Source of the DNA: Dastarcus helophoroides
Lineage: Eukaryota > Arthropoda > Insecta > Coleoptera > Bothrideridae
NCBI GenBank assembly: GCA_028583605.1
Contig: CM053332.1
Span: 248,001-312,000, forward strand
Reading direction: 5' to 3'
DNA length: 64,000 nucleotides
Positions 47,205 to 59,981 of the stretch are shown here, piece after piece; position 1 is the first letter of the stretch, and every line of letters starts with the position of its first letter. The notes under the pieces were generated by a model, which saw nothing but the letters and a program-made list of their open reading frames with translations, had not been told where the DNA came from and did no database searches. The translations under genes and the position numbers were made by a program.

Positions 47205-48566
47205 CATGACTTTCTAGACCAAAAGATAAAATGGGACCAATAAAGTGTTTGATACTTTAAAAATTACTCTTGCATCCAGAAAATTGTGCAGATTCCAAAG
47301 GTGTAATAATGTACAGGGTGTTCTATTTAAAAATCAAAAGTTGGTATCAGTTCTAGCGAAAGAGACAACAACAGGAATGTAAATTTTATGTAAAAATTTT
47401 ACATTTTATAAATACATCAAGTGTAGCAATTTTGAAAAATTTATCTTTATAAATAAAGAAGAAATAAGGGGTGTACCATGACCCTGTTACACCCAGTATA
47501 TATATCAAAAACTAAAATAAATCGAAATTGTTTGTTTTGAATTTAGTAGTCAAAATTGTGTGTTGTCTTAAAGTGTTCGTTCCGTCGCTCCTTGAATTTT
47601 GTGTCAAAAATCGTCTTTTATCTGTTTTCTTAAAGGGTTAAGCTTCTTCACAAACTTATTATTTACAGAGCTAAAAATTTTCATAAAACTTCGTTGTCAA
47701 GATTTAAATTTCGTTTTGTTTTTGATCTTGAAATTTTAATTTTGCCGTAGAAAATTTGAATTTAGAAATTGAAATACATTTTTTATGAAATTTTTGACTT
47801 CATAGAAAACCAAAATTATGAAAAAAAATCTCTCATATTTTTCAATTTAATTGCCAAATTTCGCATATTTTCAGTTTTCAAATATTGGATAATATTTTAA
47901 AGCAATATTTTTGTGAAAATTCCGAGTTTAAATTTAATATTTCTAAACCCAATTATTCCGATTTATTTTAAGTTCTTATAAAGTTAAGGTTTTTCTTAAC
48001 TCTTCGTCTCATACTGAATCAGTAAATTGCCAGGTAGGCGTGAGTGGAAAAATATGAATCAGTACCAGGGTTGCCGTTTTGCCAATAAATACTGGCATTA
48101 GCCAGGAATATAAGGTCCTGCCAGTAAACTTGCCAGTATTGACTTGTAATCAGGAAGTTCAAGGAATAACCTCGAATTTTGATTGGCGATTTTTACACAC
48201 TATATATTTTGCAATTTTATTACACGCTGGCCCCCTTGACAGCGATTCTCTTTTAATATTTGATTTTAAACATGTGTTGTACAGAGAAAACCAAAGCGCA
48301 CCTAGGGTGCAATTCAATGTTTTTGTTGTGTAGGATAGGGTTTTTAAATTTTCAGAGTCAAGTTTTTTAAATAATTTTAACTGTTTTTATTACATGAACG
48401 AGTTTTATAACCATTGCTTTTTTGTCCCTATTGTCATAATTCTCGTAACTCAACGAGGAGAGGGTCACTTTGGTCTGCTAGAGGAAATTTTCCTTACGGT
48501 TGTAAAGATCTAAAATTTCTTAAATCTATAGGTTTTATAACTTTTGCTTTTCTATCCTATTGTCAT

Positions 48567-50180
48567 AATTAGGAAGTTTCCACCTGTCAAAAGTACTACT
48601 AATTTTAACGTTACGTGATAGTATAAAGTAAACTTAAAAAATTGCCGAAAGAATTATTTCAATATCTTTAAATTTGAATAAGTTATTGCACTTTAAAGTA
48701 TCTATGGTACAGGCGACTCCGTAAATGTTGTGTGACGTCACTAGGCACGGCCCGGCTAATATGCCGGCTGTTACTACCTATAAACTAAGTATATGCTATA
48801 AATTAATAAACCATAGGGTCAGTGTGAATGCAATGAATTGTTTTATTTTGTTGTTGTCGAGAAATAATCAACAATGGAAGGTTTTTTTCGTGGTGATTCC
48901 AAAAATTTACCGAAAGTGGATATAGCAATGATTATAGATTTTTTTTTGAATAATCCTCTAGGTACCAGTGCAGAAATTCGAGGTGCAAAGTAGACTATTC
49001 CATTTCTTACTTAAGAACTTTTAAAGTACTTATCCTTACATAAATAATTAGTATTGCCTAGTGTATAGTAATTGTTATCTAAGAAATCAGTAAATATTTA
49101 TTGAGAGATCTAGTGATGTCATTCTTATGCAGTATGTCGATATCAATATTTGGTTTTGAATTTTTTTTTTTTTTTTGTATAAGAACGACTTATTAACGAA
49201 AACATTATTTATATTTAAGGGTGGTAAAAGTGTTATTTCTTTATAACAATAAATATTTTTGTGGCAGACCTGGAAGGGATCTGGATTGGATACGTGTAAG
49301 TAAAAAGAGAAGGAAATCATTGCATTGTACGAGTAAGAATAACACCGGAACATAAAGTTCATTTGAATGTAATGAAAATAAAAAAGTTATCACAAAAATA
49401 CAAAGCTACATCTGCTTCGACCTACAACAATGTTTTTGTTGTATTTCATAAAAATATATTAAATAAAAACCAATGACGTTACATTTCACTTATGTAATAT
49501 TAAACTTAATAAAAAATGAAGATTAAAAACAGGGCTAAAAGTCATCTTTCTTCTTTGAATATCATATTTTAAAAACGAACGATATTATATTTAAATTTAC
49601 TTACGAAACAATTATATTATTTATTTATTTACTTATTTGTCACCCACTGTTTTTATTACAGTAGATCATATTTATGTTTGTTATTAAATTGGTTAATACC
49701 TAAATCAAAATGATCTTCACAGTAATATAATGAAGACTGACATGAAAGTGGTTGTTTATCACGTCTTTTCATAACTCTACACCACTTTTTTCTTAAACTT
49801 TGTACTTTCGTCGGGAAAAGCTAATGACAGTAGTTTTTCTGCATTTAGGAACTATACAATATTTATAGCAGGAAGTCTTTGCACTCATTTTTTGTTGGTT
49901 ACTATTTGGCGCAAAATGACGACGGAAACAAGATTTGAAGAAGTGTTAACTGAAAGAGCAGGGCAAAGACAAGGCGGCTTTAGGCGATCCAGACTCCTAT
50001 CATGTTTTATGACGTCACAGATGTTTTCAGCGGCAAATCGAGAGGACGTGATAAATTTGAACTTCAAAGGACCATAATTCAGCCAATTTTCAAAATAATT
50101 AAAAAAAAAATTTTCGTAGGTTTCATAATTTTTAGGACTATAATTGAGCCTATTTTTAAAAAAATGGAAACTTCCTAATT
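48567..50180 (+). mobile_element. DNA transposon with AGGAAGTTTCCA ends and AATT target duplication
   Basis: The perfect inverted ends AATTAGGAAGTTTCCA and TGGAAACTTCCTAATT include a likely AATT target duplication, since the related empty-site sequence reads CATAATTCT. The interior (about 1.6 kb) has a promoter-like 5' part with a TGACGTCA-type site, a short first-exon-like ORF and mostly non-coding DNA. It looks like an internally deleted derivative of a larger element. Superfamily unknown. Confidence 0.65.
48874..48993 (+). pseudogene. Short ORF, probable first-exon remnant of the element's protein
   Basis: Encodes 39 residues: MEGFFRGDSKNLPKVDIAM, then an IDFFLNNPLGTSAEIRGAK-like tail. 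From memory this resembles the N-terminus of repetitive insect proteins carrying SWIM and YqaJ-like nuclease domains, where RG is near the first splice junction (a GTGCAAAG donor is possible here). The downstream domains are not found in the element. The assignment is tentative. Confidence 0.4.
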
Positions 50181-52224
50181 CTGGTAACTTAAGGTTGTAA
50201 GAATTAAACATTTCTTTATTTTATTACGTTTGCTGTTACTTTCTCAGCTAAAAACGTGTTAATATGACAAAAATATTTTATAAAATATCATTTAAATAAA
50301 TTTCTGTTAAAATTGATTTGCTAAAAGTTCATTAAAGCAAATACATAATAAATACGATTTAATTTTGAATTTGTCAGGAAATGCAAAGAATATAACATAT
50401 AAATTTTGCAAGATTTGTCAGGTAACACTGATCAGTACAGCAGCCCATCTGTTGCGAATTAGTCGGTCGGTATCAAAATGCAATGATTAAGATATAAATA
50501 GGTAAAACATCAAGGGACAATTTGAGTTGAAGAGTAAAAAAGAAAAAATATAAAATTCTCACCCGAGTTGAAAAGTAAAATATATCATATTCACGACTTT
50601 AATTAAATACCGAAATTTCCAATTTTTTCTTTAAAGTTCGTTCGAAAATACAAAATTTCTAGAAAGGCCTGATATCGTGATTAAAGTGGAAATATGAAGA
50701 GAACAAATTTGTAAATTTACAATTCGAAATTTTGAGAAAAGGTGAGATTTTCCACTCGCTGGAATTACTAGAAAAATAAACATTTTGTTAAGACATGTCT
50801 CGAATTTTCCAATTTAAAGGTGACTTATTGGGAAAAATTTTAAAAAAATAAAATTTTGAATCGAAGGAAAAAAGTAGAAAGTTCAACTTGAAATTTTGAA
50901 AAGTTTTTTCTATAAATTTTTTTTTTTTGCTTTAAATTCCCAAAATTCAAACTTTAAATTTGCCATAATTGTTCTCTTTTTTCCCTAAAATGTTAACTTC
51001 AAATTGGAAATATTTAATTAATAACGAGTTATAAAATAAAATAATAAATTTCGCGATTTTTTATAAATTTTGAGTTATTTCTTAAAATTTTCTATATTCG
51101 TTTAGTAATTTCTAATTTCTAACACGATTACTGTGATTTATTTTTTGTTCTTATAAAGTTGAGGTTTTTCTCAACTTCGTCCCATACTGAATCTGTAAAT
51201 TGCCAGGTAGGCGTGAGTGTAAAAATATGAATTAGTACAGCAGCCCATCTGTTGCGAATTAGTCGGTCGGTATAGGAATGGAATGATTAAGATAACGGCC
51301 ATAACCAGGTAAAATATCAACGGACAATTTGAGTAAAAGAGTAAAAAAGCAAGAATATAAAATGCTCACTACACGTTTCAAGTTGAAGAGTAAAAAATAT
51401 AACGGTCGTTCGAAAATACAAGATTTCTAGAAAGTTCTGATTTCGTGATTAAAGTGGAAGTATGAAGAGAAGAATAAACTTGTAAATTTGCAATTCGAAA
51501 TTTTGAGAAAAAGTTATGATTTTAAAAATAAAAAGAGATTTTCCACACGTTTATGAAAAGTTGAAATTATTAGAATAATAAACATTTAAAAAAAAATGTC
51601 TCGAATTTTCCAATTTAAACGCGAGTTATTGGTACAATTTAAAAAAAAATAAAATTTTGAATCGAAGGAAAAAAGTAGCAAGTTCAACTTGAAATTTTGA
51701 AAACATTTTTTTAAATAAATTTTATTTTTTTTACTTTAAATTCTAACTTTAAATTTGCAATAATTGTTATTTCTCTTTTCCCTAAAGTGTTGACTTCAAA
51801 TTGAAAATATTTAATTAATAACGAGTTGTAAATTAAAAGAATAAATTTCACGATTTTTTTTTAAATTTGGAGGTATTTCTTAAAAGTTACTGTATTCGTT
51901 TAGTAATTTTAATTTTTCTAAAAATTTGGAAATTTTGAACAATATATTCCAAGTTAAAGATGAGAATTTGGCTTAAAAATTCGAAGTTAATAAAATGTCT
52001 TAAACTCTATAAAAAAAAGGTGTTTTGTCAAAGTTTCATAATTTAAAAGTGTATTCATCGAAGAGAAACTTAGGAAACCTGGGTATAGAAATCAGTCAAA
52101 TTGCCATCCCATCTCGCGGCGACCTTGGACATATCAATAAGAGAAAATAATTATTGTATGATTTGTGGTGTAGATCTTGGATAAATGACCAAAACCGTAA
52201 ACAACTCTGTTTTCCACTGCCAAA

Positions 52225-52607
52225 TGTAATTGTTTTACTATTGACCATTAGGTACCAGCACTTCCTTAACAACGTTTTGGAGTATGCATAGAGAAAAGTG
52301 GTATACGCATTTTGTGATCGAGTTTGCCTATCTAATATGTATTCAATTAACGCTACACGTTGATTGAATACATATTAGATATGCAAACCTTATCACAAAA
52401 TGCGTATACCACTTTTCTCTATGCATACTCCAAAACGTTGTTAAGGAAGTGCTGGTACCTAACGCTTAACGCTACACGTTGATTGAATACATATTAGATA
52501 TGCAAACCTTATCACAAAATGCGTATACCACTTTTCTCTATGCATACTCCAAAACGTTGTTAAAGAAGTGCTGGTACCTAATGGTCAATAGTAAAACTAT
52601 TACATTT
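52225..52607. repeat. Inverted plus tandem copies of the R tail
   Basis: The R tail (52225-52350: GGTACCAGCACTTCC to GTATTCAATTAACG) is followed by an inverted copy (52352-52470), which is then repeated in tandem with a 119-base period (from 52471). The second inverted copy extends to 52607. The result is a palindrome with an extra arm. Confidence 0.85.
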
Positions 52608-54450
52608 ACCAAATTTTTTTGAACCCACCCTTCCTGATAGGGGTAAATTACCCCTTTTGAAATTTTTAATTAACAAGAAAATAGTCATTATCACAGCTAA
52701 ATTTTGAAAAATAAATGTTATTTTATACATCAAAATTAATTTTACCTGTATTTGGGTCTTGGTGAAGGAAAATATTTTGGGGATTACACCCTTTAAGTCA
52801 AACACGTATATAATAGGATGTATTTCTATGATTTTTAATTCGTTTTTTATCTGAAACGAAGTATTTCAACGAGGAATTAGAAAATTATTTTTTTAAAACT
52901 TTTCCAGTCTTCTCTCTTCCCCTCTCTCCACCTTATCTTACCAGAGGGTGAGTCATCTACTACATTACTACATTACCATCTCTTTTTATACACCGAAAAA
53001 AATTCTAAACCTTTGCACCTTCGTAAGGGGGTAAACAACTCCTTTCTGAGGTTTTTAAGTATTTATAAAATTGTCATTATAACAGCAACATTTTGAAAAA
53101 AAAACCATATTTTATATACCAAAACTTATTTTATTGAATTTTTTTCGGGTTTGCCGAAGAAAAATTTTTGGGGGTAAACACCCTTTAGAGCAAATACGTA
53201 TATAAAATATCTATATAAAAACTGCGGTCAGTTGTCTGAACTTTATAAAAATTTGGAAGTTTTGTATATTGGATATACCTACACGAGAAATATGGGAATT
53301 TACCAAAACATTTAAGCATATTTTATTGTGGCGGTAAAGATATTCGTTTCTTTTTTTCCTGGAACGAAATATCTCAAGAAACAATAAAAATAATTTTTCC
53401 AAATTTTTCCAGCCACACCTCGCGTCCTATTTCTATCAGAAGGATAAGTCACCTGGGATGGAAAATGCAAAAATTTAAAACCTTTCTAAACTCTGTTTTG
53501 TGGTATCTAGAGAACAGCAATGATCTCGAATTTTCAGTTTTTCAAGTAGATAGCTAACTGGCTCATTCTACTGGTATGCCAAGACGAAGGGTGGGAACGG
53601 TAGAACCAACATTTAAAAATAATATTTTTCTACCTTCTTTAAAATACTTCGTTTCAAAAATAACGAATCGAAAATTATACAAATATATCTCCTATTATAT
53701 ATAAATATTTGCTTTAAAGGGTGTTTACCCCCAAAATATTTTCCTTCACCAAAACCCAAATACCGGTAAAATTAATTTTGATGTATAAAATAACATTTAT
53801 TTTTCAAAATTTAGCTGTTATAATGACTATTTATTTGTTAATTAAAAATTTCATAAGGGGGTAATTTACTCCTATCAGGAGGGGTGGGGGTAAAAAAATT
53901 TGGTAAACTTTTCTTTCGGTGTATATAGATAGTAGATGGATCATAATAATCTCGAATTTTCCGGTTTTTTAAGTAGGTAGCTCAGCCTCCTATAAGGGAA
54001 GGGTGGAGAGTGGGGATGAGGGGTCACCGAAAAAATCTTAAAAAATTATTTTATTAGTTTCTCGTCGAAATACTTCGCTTCAGAAAAAAATAAAACAAAA
54101 ATCATAAAAATACATCATATCATATACGTATTCGTGTAAGTGGTGTTTACCCCCCAAAGAGATATTTTTCGACAAAATCCAAAAACAGGTAAAATTAGTT
54201 TTGGTGTATAAAATAACATATATTTTTTTCAAAATTTTGCTGACGTAATTACCATTTTTATGATTAAAAAACTTCTAAATGGGGTAGTTTGCCCCCATGA
54301 GGGGGGTCGGAAAATTTTGAAACATTTTTTTTCTTTTATTTCCCGTCAAAATGAAACTTTTAGAAAAAGAAACGACTCTAATATCATTTTTGGTATGTGA
54401 GAAACATCAAAATCTGCATCTTTTGCCCCAACTTTGAGAGGGTAAAATTA
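52607..54450. repeat. Foldback modules with GGGGTAAATTACCCC-type motifs
   Basis: 52607-52920 is an imperfect inverted copy of 53600-53910. Diverged versions of the same module appear at 53030-53400 and 54040-54300. Shared blocks include TTTTGxTGTATAAAATAACAT, GGGTGTTTACCCCC and CGAAGTATTTC. No protein signal. Probably overlapping foldback or MITE insertions. Confidence 0.65.
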
Positions 54451-56240
54451 CCCTTAAAACCGTTTATCAGCCGATAAAAAAAAATACGTGTCTCTTAGAT
54501 TTTGGTCCTCTAAAACATATCCAAAAGTTAGCAAAATCGAATTTCGAATTCCGAATTTGGTCCTTTTATTTGTATTGTTTTGCGAAAATACCTTTATACA
54601 TTGAACACGATATAAAAAGGCCTTTAATTTGATACCCATAATTTAACCAAGATATACAGGGTAGGCCATAAGTAATGGTACACAGAGCAATGGTGGATTT
54701 TTCGAATAAAAATAATGTGATTTAGCTTCATTTACTTTATACCAAAAGTTGATATTAACAGAGATACAGGGTGTCAAAGTTGAAAAATAAAATTCGATTT
54801 TTTTGTATAATTATGTAATGAATTGTAATATAGGCATTAAACTTGGCACAAGGGGGTTTCTTAAGTCGACTATCTCTAATTGGCTAACTATTACCAATAG
54901 CTGATAGGGGGCGCTACCTGCGCTATCCTGCATATTTCTAAATCATTATAACTTTTTTGTGCACTCACGTATATTAATTTTAAATAAAATATTTTATTTC
55001 CCCATATTTTTTACGTAAAAAAAGTGTACTTTCTCAAAGTCGATACGAGCAATCGTTTCCAAGATATTTGCGTTTAAAGCTTGACGTGTCTTGGTTTTAA
55101 ATTACCAAGATATTAAATTGTCGAAGTGGACTTGAAAAAAAAGTAATTATAAGACAGTTTTAAAACTAATTTATGTCAAATATTACTGGGCTGATAATAT
55201 AATTACTTAAATTTTGAAAATCTCAATAAAGAAAATCCAAAAAATTAAGACGTAATTTATTTTCTAACAAAGATGTGAAATATGATCTTTGAATCCGCAC
55301 AAGAAAGTTTTAATAGTCTGGGTGGTCAAAGCAGATATTTGGATATGAATTTCAATAAAAGACAGCTAGATTTTTAATTGTTTACAATCCCTTTAAATGA
55401 AAAAGGCCATTTCCCACATACTTATTTTTGAAAATAAATATTGTTTTGGTATTTTAGTTAAATTAGCTTTAGAAAAAAAAAAAACAAATGTGTAATAATA
55501 ATGTCAATAGAGTAATATTTAAAATAAACTATTTTAGAGTCAGTTTTATTACTTTTATTTTGAAACTTACTGCGAAAAATTCACATTTACATAACTTAAA
55601 ATAAATGTACGGCAAACTTTGAAGGCAAATATCTTGAAAACGATTGCTTCTATCAACATTTAGGAACTATACCTTTTTTACGTAAAAAATGTAGGTAAAT
55701 AAACATATCTATTTGAAATAAGTGTACATGAAGGCACAAAAAAGTTATGATGCTTTAGAATAATATAAGGTAGGGGAGGTGGCGCCCTCTATGAGTTACT
55801 GACATTCCTTTAGCAAATTAAAATTTCTTGACCAAAGAAACCCTTCTATACCAAATTTCTTGTCTACAGTGAAATGTATTTATCAGTTATGCAAAAAAAT
55901 AACAATTTTTTTTTCTACTTTGACACCCCGAATCTCTGTTAATATCAACTTTTGGTAAAAGGTAAATGTAGCTAAATCACGTTATTTTTATACGAAAAAT
56001 TTACTCTTGCTCTATGTATCATTACTTATGGTCCACCCTGTAGATTACCTCACACTTTGAATGTTTAAAATATAATTCAAAATAAATAATATATTAAATA
56101 ATAAAACTTTTGTTGTTTTATTTTTAATAAATTTGTATAGTTTTACGGTAACTGTTTCCAAGTTTATGTTAAGAAGGTTTCATCTTATAACAAATCAAAA
56201 TACTTGTTTATTTTTATGTGAAAAATAAGTCTTTGTAATA
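54451..56240. repeat. S repeat, unit 0 (split by the palindromic element)
   Basis: Flanks of the 54657-56040 insertion (CATAATTTAACCAAGATA on the left, AATAATATATTAAATAATAAAA on the right) match, when rejoined, the stretch at 58170-58300. Two further units follow at 56240-58379 and about 62100-62740. Confidence 0.5.
54657..56040. mobile_element. Palindromic CAGGGT-type DNA transposon, complete copy
   Basis: A 1384 bp element with TA target duplication (54655-54656, 56041-56042). Ends read CAGGGTAGGCCATAAGTAAT and, inverted, CAGGGTGGACCATAAGTAAT. The arms remain complementary for several hundred bases. TA targets and CAGGG ends suggest the IS630/Tc1/mariner group. No transposase. The relative at 4073-5330 is older and lacks clean ends. 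Confidence 0.82.
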
Positions 56241-56319
56241 CTTTTTCAGATTATTTAACAATAGATTTTTGGAATTTAAGTTAAGACCAAGATTGTTATA
56301 ATGTAAGCATTTAAACTTG

Positions 56320-57669
56320 TGTTACGGTTTAAATTTCCGTTAGAAATAGTGCTTGTGGCTAGGCCACCAAAAATACATTGGTTGGTTTTATAAGTGCTGG
56401 CATATCTTCTGTCAGTCTTGGTGTGGGGGAAATCGGCCATCTTCTCTCTTGTCGTTCACTTGGGTGTCATCCTTCTCAAGGTCAGGTTACAGCATTGTCC
56501 AAGTGCATCTTGGTTGTTTTTCCTGTAAGCGATTTACTGTAACCCATCTTCGCACCGTCTGGGGCGATTATATTTCATGGTGTTACTGAGTTAGGACGAA
56601 AACCTCAGATGGTTCCGGTTTTTCGGGAATAAGCAGGAAGATGCTTCCCAAGCACGCGCCAGAGCCGACTAATAACCAAGGTATGAGCATGTGCCCCTCA
56701 ACCCTCGGTATTTGAAAGGGTAAATCCTATTTTTCTTCGTCCTTATAGGCTCTTTTTCGGTTGGGATCCTTGTCGGATTCATTTTTAAATCCTGGTCATC
56801 GGAAACTTTGGATCCATCATCCTTACGTTGCTTGTTCTGGTGGGCTTAGGTCCAGCCAGTGTTAATTCTGCTTTTGTCTGTGCTGGAACTTTACCAATAT
56901 TTTAATAGTTATATTTACGAATAGAGTATTTTAAATGTATTTCAATGGTAACGTTTACCAACTGTTGTGAACCATTGTACGAAACAAAGTGCACACTTTC
57001 TTTCCAATAAATCGTGTCAGTAATTTAAGATCAGAATAAGAAAGTTTGGGAAAGATACACGTACCTTGAGTGCGTACATTGTCAAGTGTTAAATACCGTG
57101 CATACATTAGAACTTATTCTGCCTTTGAAATATTTTGTTTTATTGCTTCTAAGAATTATTTTCCTGGCTGTCTAAATTGTAAGGTTAGAACATAGACAGC
57201 AACACTCTCAATAAGGTAGGTCACAGAGAGAGTGGCAACGAGAACGGGAACTACCCCATCCAGGAGTGAATTGTCCAGCTTCCGTGATTGAGTATCTTTT
57301 GGTGATTTTTCGACGTCTCCTTTAGGTATATTGCGTGATTCAAAATCACCTGGCGCCCCTTTTTGGTATTCTTTAGCCATCGTGCCGCGCAATTACCAAA
57401 CTTAATTCTATTTAAGCGGAATCTAGGACTTGTCCCCTTTTTGGGAAGTTTTCCACTCAATAGGTTTTCACATCGGCCCAAACAAGGGGTCCTCACAGGG
57501 GTGTACGACTCCCAGCCTGTAACAAGAAGAGGCTCTCGCTCTTTCCCCAACGCTAGCCGGCGATAGTGAAGGAAATTATTTCATAGCTTGATAGTGGCAC
57601 TTAGAAGAATTTCTCGGAAATTATAAATACTAAGCCACCCCACCTTCACTGGGGAAAAACTCCGTAACA
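56320..57669. mobile_element. Solo LTR, 1350 bp
   Basis: Begins TGTTACGG and ends CCGTAACA (TG...CA with an 8 bp inverted border), flanked by the 4 bp duplication CTTG (56316-56319, 57670-57673). It interrupts an S repeat whose uninterrupted relative is at 62150-62220. Higher GC than its surroundings. Open frames inside (for example 57156-57550, minus) have no recognised domain. The coding interior has presumably been lost by LTR-LTR recombination. Confidence 0.7.
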
Positions 57670-57673
57670 CTTG

Positions 57674-58379
57674 GATTAAAACGAAAAAAGCACATATTTC
57701 TTTCGGCTAAATTCCGGTTTTTGTTACAGCAAAAGAGCTTTATTTTGTTTTTGTTTTAGTTTCAAATTACATATTTTGAAAAGTTTGCTTAAATAATAGA
57801 TATCAGAAGTAACTTGGCGCCATTATATTTTTTTATGTTACATAGATCTCATCATAAATTGTCTTAAGTTGTGAAAAATTCTGACGATAGATACTTAATT
57901 TAAGACACTTTTTAAAATAGTTTGCCTAAAAATAGCAGCCAAAAATTTACACCAATTGTATTTCTTTCATGTATTTCGCATTATTAAATAAGTAGGGAAA
58001 AATTCTAATATTAGGTAAAAAAAAGTTTTCAAACTTCTCAAATTTAAAATCTACACAAACCAAACATCGGATATCTTCTTGTAATAAATCTTTTTCTACC
58101 TGTCAGGGACCGGCAGAGATAAACAGTACATAAAATCGATTACAGAACACCATATAAAAGACTTTAAATTTAAAACTCATAATTAAACCAAGATGCTAGT
58201 AACTTGCTGTTAAGCTGTAGATTATTTCCCACTTTAAATATTTAAACTATAAAGTTATAGTCCCAAATAAATGATATGATAAATAATAAATTAATAATAT
58301 TTTTCTGTTTCATTTTTTTAATAAATTTATAATTTTTTTCTATAAAGAAGGTTTATTTTTGTAATAAAGAGAAATATCC
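57674..58379. repeat. S repeat, unit 1
   Basis: Shares TTCCGGTTxTTGTTxCAGCAAAAGA, GTTTGCTTAAATAATAG and ACCGGCAxAGATAAA blocks with unit 2 at 62210-62740. Non-coding. Confidence 0.55.
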
Positions 58380-58746
58380 TGTTATCAACCATAGCAACAG
58401 AGTTTCGGAGTACCTGCTCAAGGTCAACGATCTCAGGGGTCGAGTACGATAGGAAGCTGAGGGTAAAAATTCTGGGAATGCACCGAAATACGGCGGCTGG
58501 GTTGAGGCATTCATTCGGGGTGATTCATGGGAGACGTATGGGCGCGGCTAGCTAACGTTATCATTGATGGTTAAATGTATAGATTTTACTTTGTCTTTTC
58601 AAATGTTAGTTTGATATTTTTGTAATAAACGGTTGTTTACATCAGAAGTGGGATATCATTGGTGTGTTTTTGAGTTTTAAGTGAAAAAGGTGCAAAAATA
58701 TACCAGAGAACGCGCTCCAAAGTAAAAGAAGTACTGAGGATTCGGC

Positions 58747-58833
58747 ATGAATCCAGAAGACATCGGCGATGGCAGGGGAGCTCACGAGAGAGCTGAGGAA
58801 GCCATAAACAGAGGTGAAGACAGGAGGGTGTAA
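58747..58833 (+). pseudogene. Possible gag N-terminal remnant
   Basis: A 28-residue frame starting MNPEDIGDGRGAHERAEEA and stopping at TAA lies just after the 5' LTR, where gag is expected. No capsid motif can be seen. Confidence 0.3.
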
Positions 58834-58889
58834 GATCAAGTTATACATCCCCAAGAACCTCAAGTGTGGTAATAATCGCCAGCAGGGTG

Positions 58890-59980
58890 CAGGAGAGTAG
58901 TGAGTCGATAAACAAATTAAATGCTTTTAGTAATGTTCTGCGTTGCGTCAGATGATTGATAAAATCGTAAATGCAAAAAAAATTCAAAGTTATTAAATTT
59001 AACAGTCAATCACAAGAAATCTAAACGTAAATGAAGTAAACATACAAAGAAACGCATGCTCCTGTTAATAAAAATATTTGTGACTCAACTTTACCCATAC
59101 ACGAGTACGTGACCGTCGAAATAATGCTAACGGAGTAAAAGAGTAGAGCTCCATCATAAACAAGAGCTTTACGAACGTTGAAAATCTCTTAGAACTTTAG
59201 GACTTAAATTAAATGATGTTTATTTTAAAAAAATAGACGGGTTATTGCGTTTTGACGATTACTCAACAAAGGGTTTTAAATTTAACGAAACAAATCCAAA
59301 CATTGATATTAATAAAATAGAACAGCAATTCAAATACTTTTACAACGTTTAAATCTGTATAAAGGGTTATTCCCCCAAAAAAAAAAAAAGGTTTGCTATC
59401 GAACTTGTAACGAACTAATGAACATACAAATAATATCAAAACAATTCATCTTTTATCGCAGAAAAAGGAATGCCAGTTAGGAGATGGCATAGTCAGCTAT
59501 CAGGTTACGGTGTTTATGATGTTTACGATTGCGACAAAAACAGAACATTGATAATTTGGGTTTTTTAAGGTAATTAGTTTGATCTGAAAAAGGCCATTAC
59601 GTATTTACATTTATTTTTATGAGAACATTGTTAGATTTTGGGTGCATAAATTAATCTGCTGTGCGAATCGTCCATTTTATTAATAGGTGTACCTTTACTA
59701 TGATATTGCTTAGTAATTATTGAGATTATTTTAAAGAATTAATTCCTACAATAAACATAATCTAACTCTCACATTATTGAAGTACATATATTTGAAGTGC
59801 TAATTTTTGCGAACCAAGATTGAAATATGGGAGTATGAGGTATCTGATTCGACAATAAAAGGGATAAATTATTATTAGTCGAAAACAACTGGTTCGGCAG
59901 CTTAAATAATATTTGGATTTAATCGAATATTTTTAAAAATGTACGCCTTGTTATTCAGAACAAAGTAAACCATAAAGTGT
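58890..59980 (+). other. Degenerate interior of LTR element
   Basis: Frames such as 59200-59360 (KKIDGLLRFDDYSTKGFKF) look protein-like but match no gag-pol domain that I recognise. Stops are frequent. Confidence 0.35.
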
Positions 59981-59981
59981 A

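Larger units (their letters stand above)
42690..47990 (+). repeat. 5.3 kb tandem duplication, unit B
   Basis: Second copy of the unit. It lacks the 29 bp insert in the promoter island and differs by single bases in several homopolymers. Confidence 0.95.
47205..52290. repeat. R repeat, copy 3
   Basis: Collinear with copy 1 from GAGTCATGACTTTCT to the GGTACCAGCACTTCC tail but interrupted by a 1.6 kb inverted-terminal-repeat element at 48567-50180. It retains both diverged internal sub-units (47930-48480 and 50230-51340). Confidence 0.75.

Noticed and set aside
57156..57550. Minus-strand frames including a hydrophobic PVLVATLSVTYLI stretch, considered as a small membrane protein gene
   Set aside because: They lie wholly inside the solo LTR and lack any family match.
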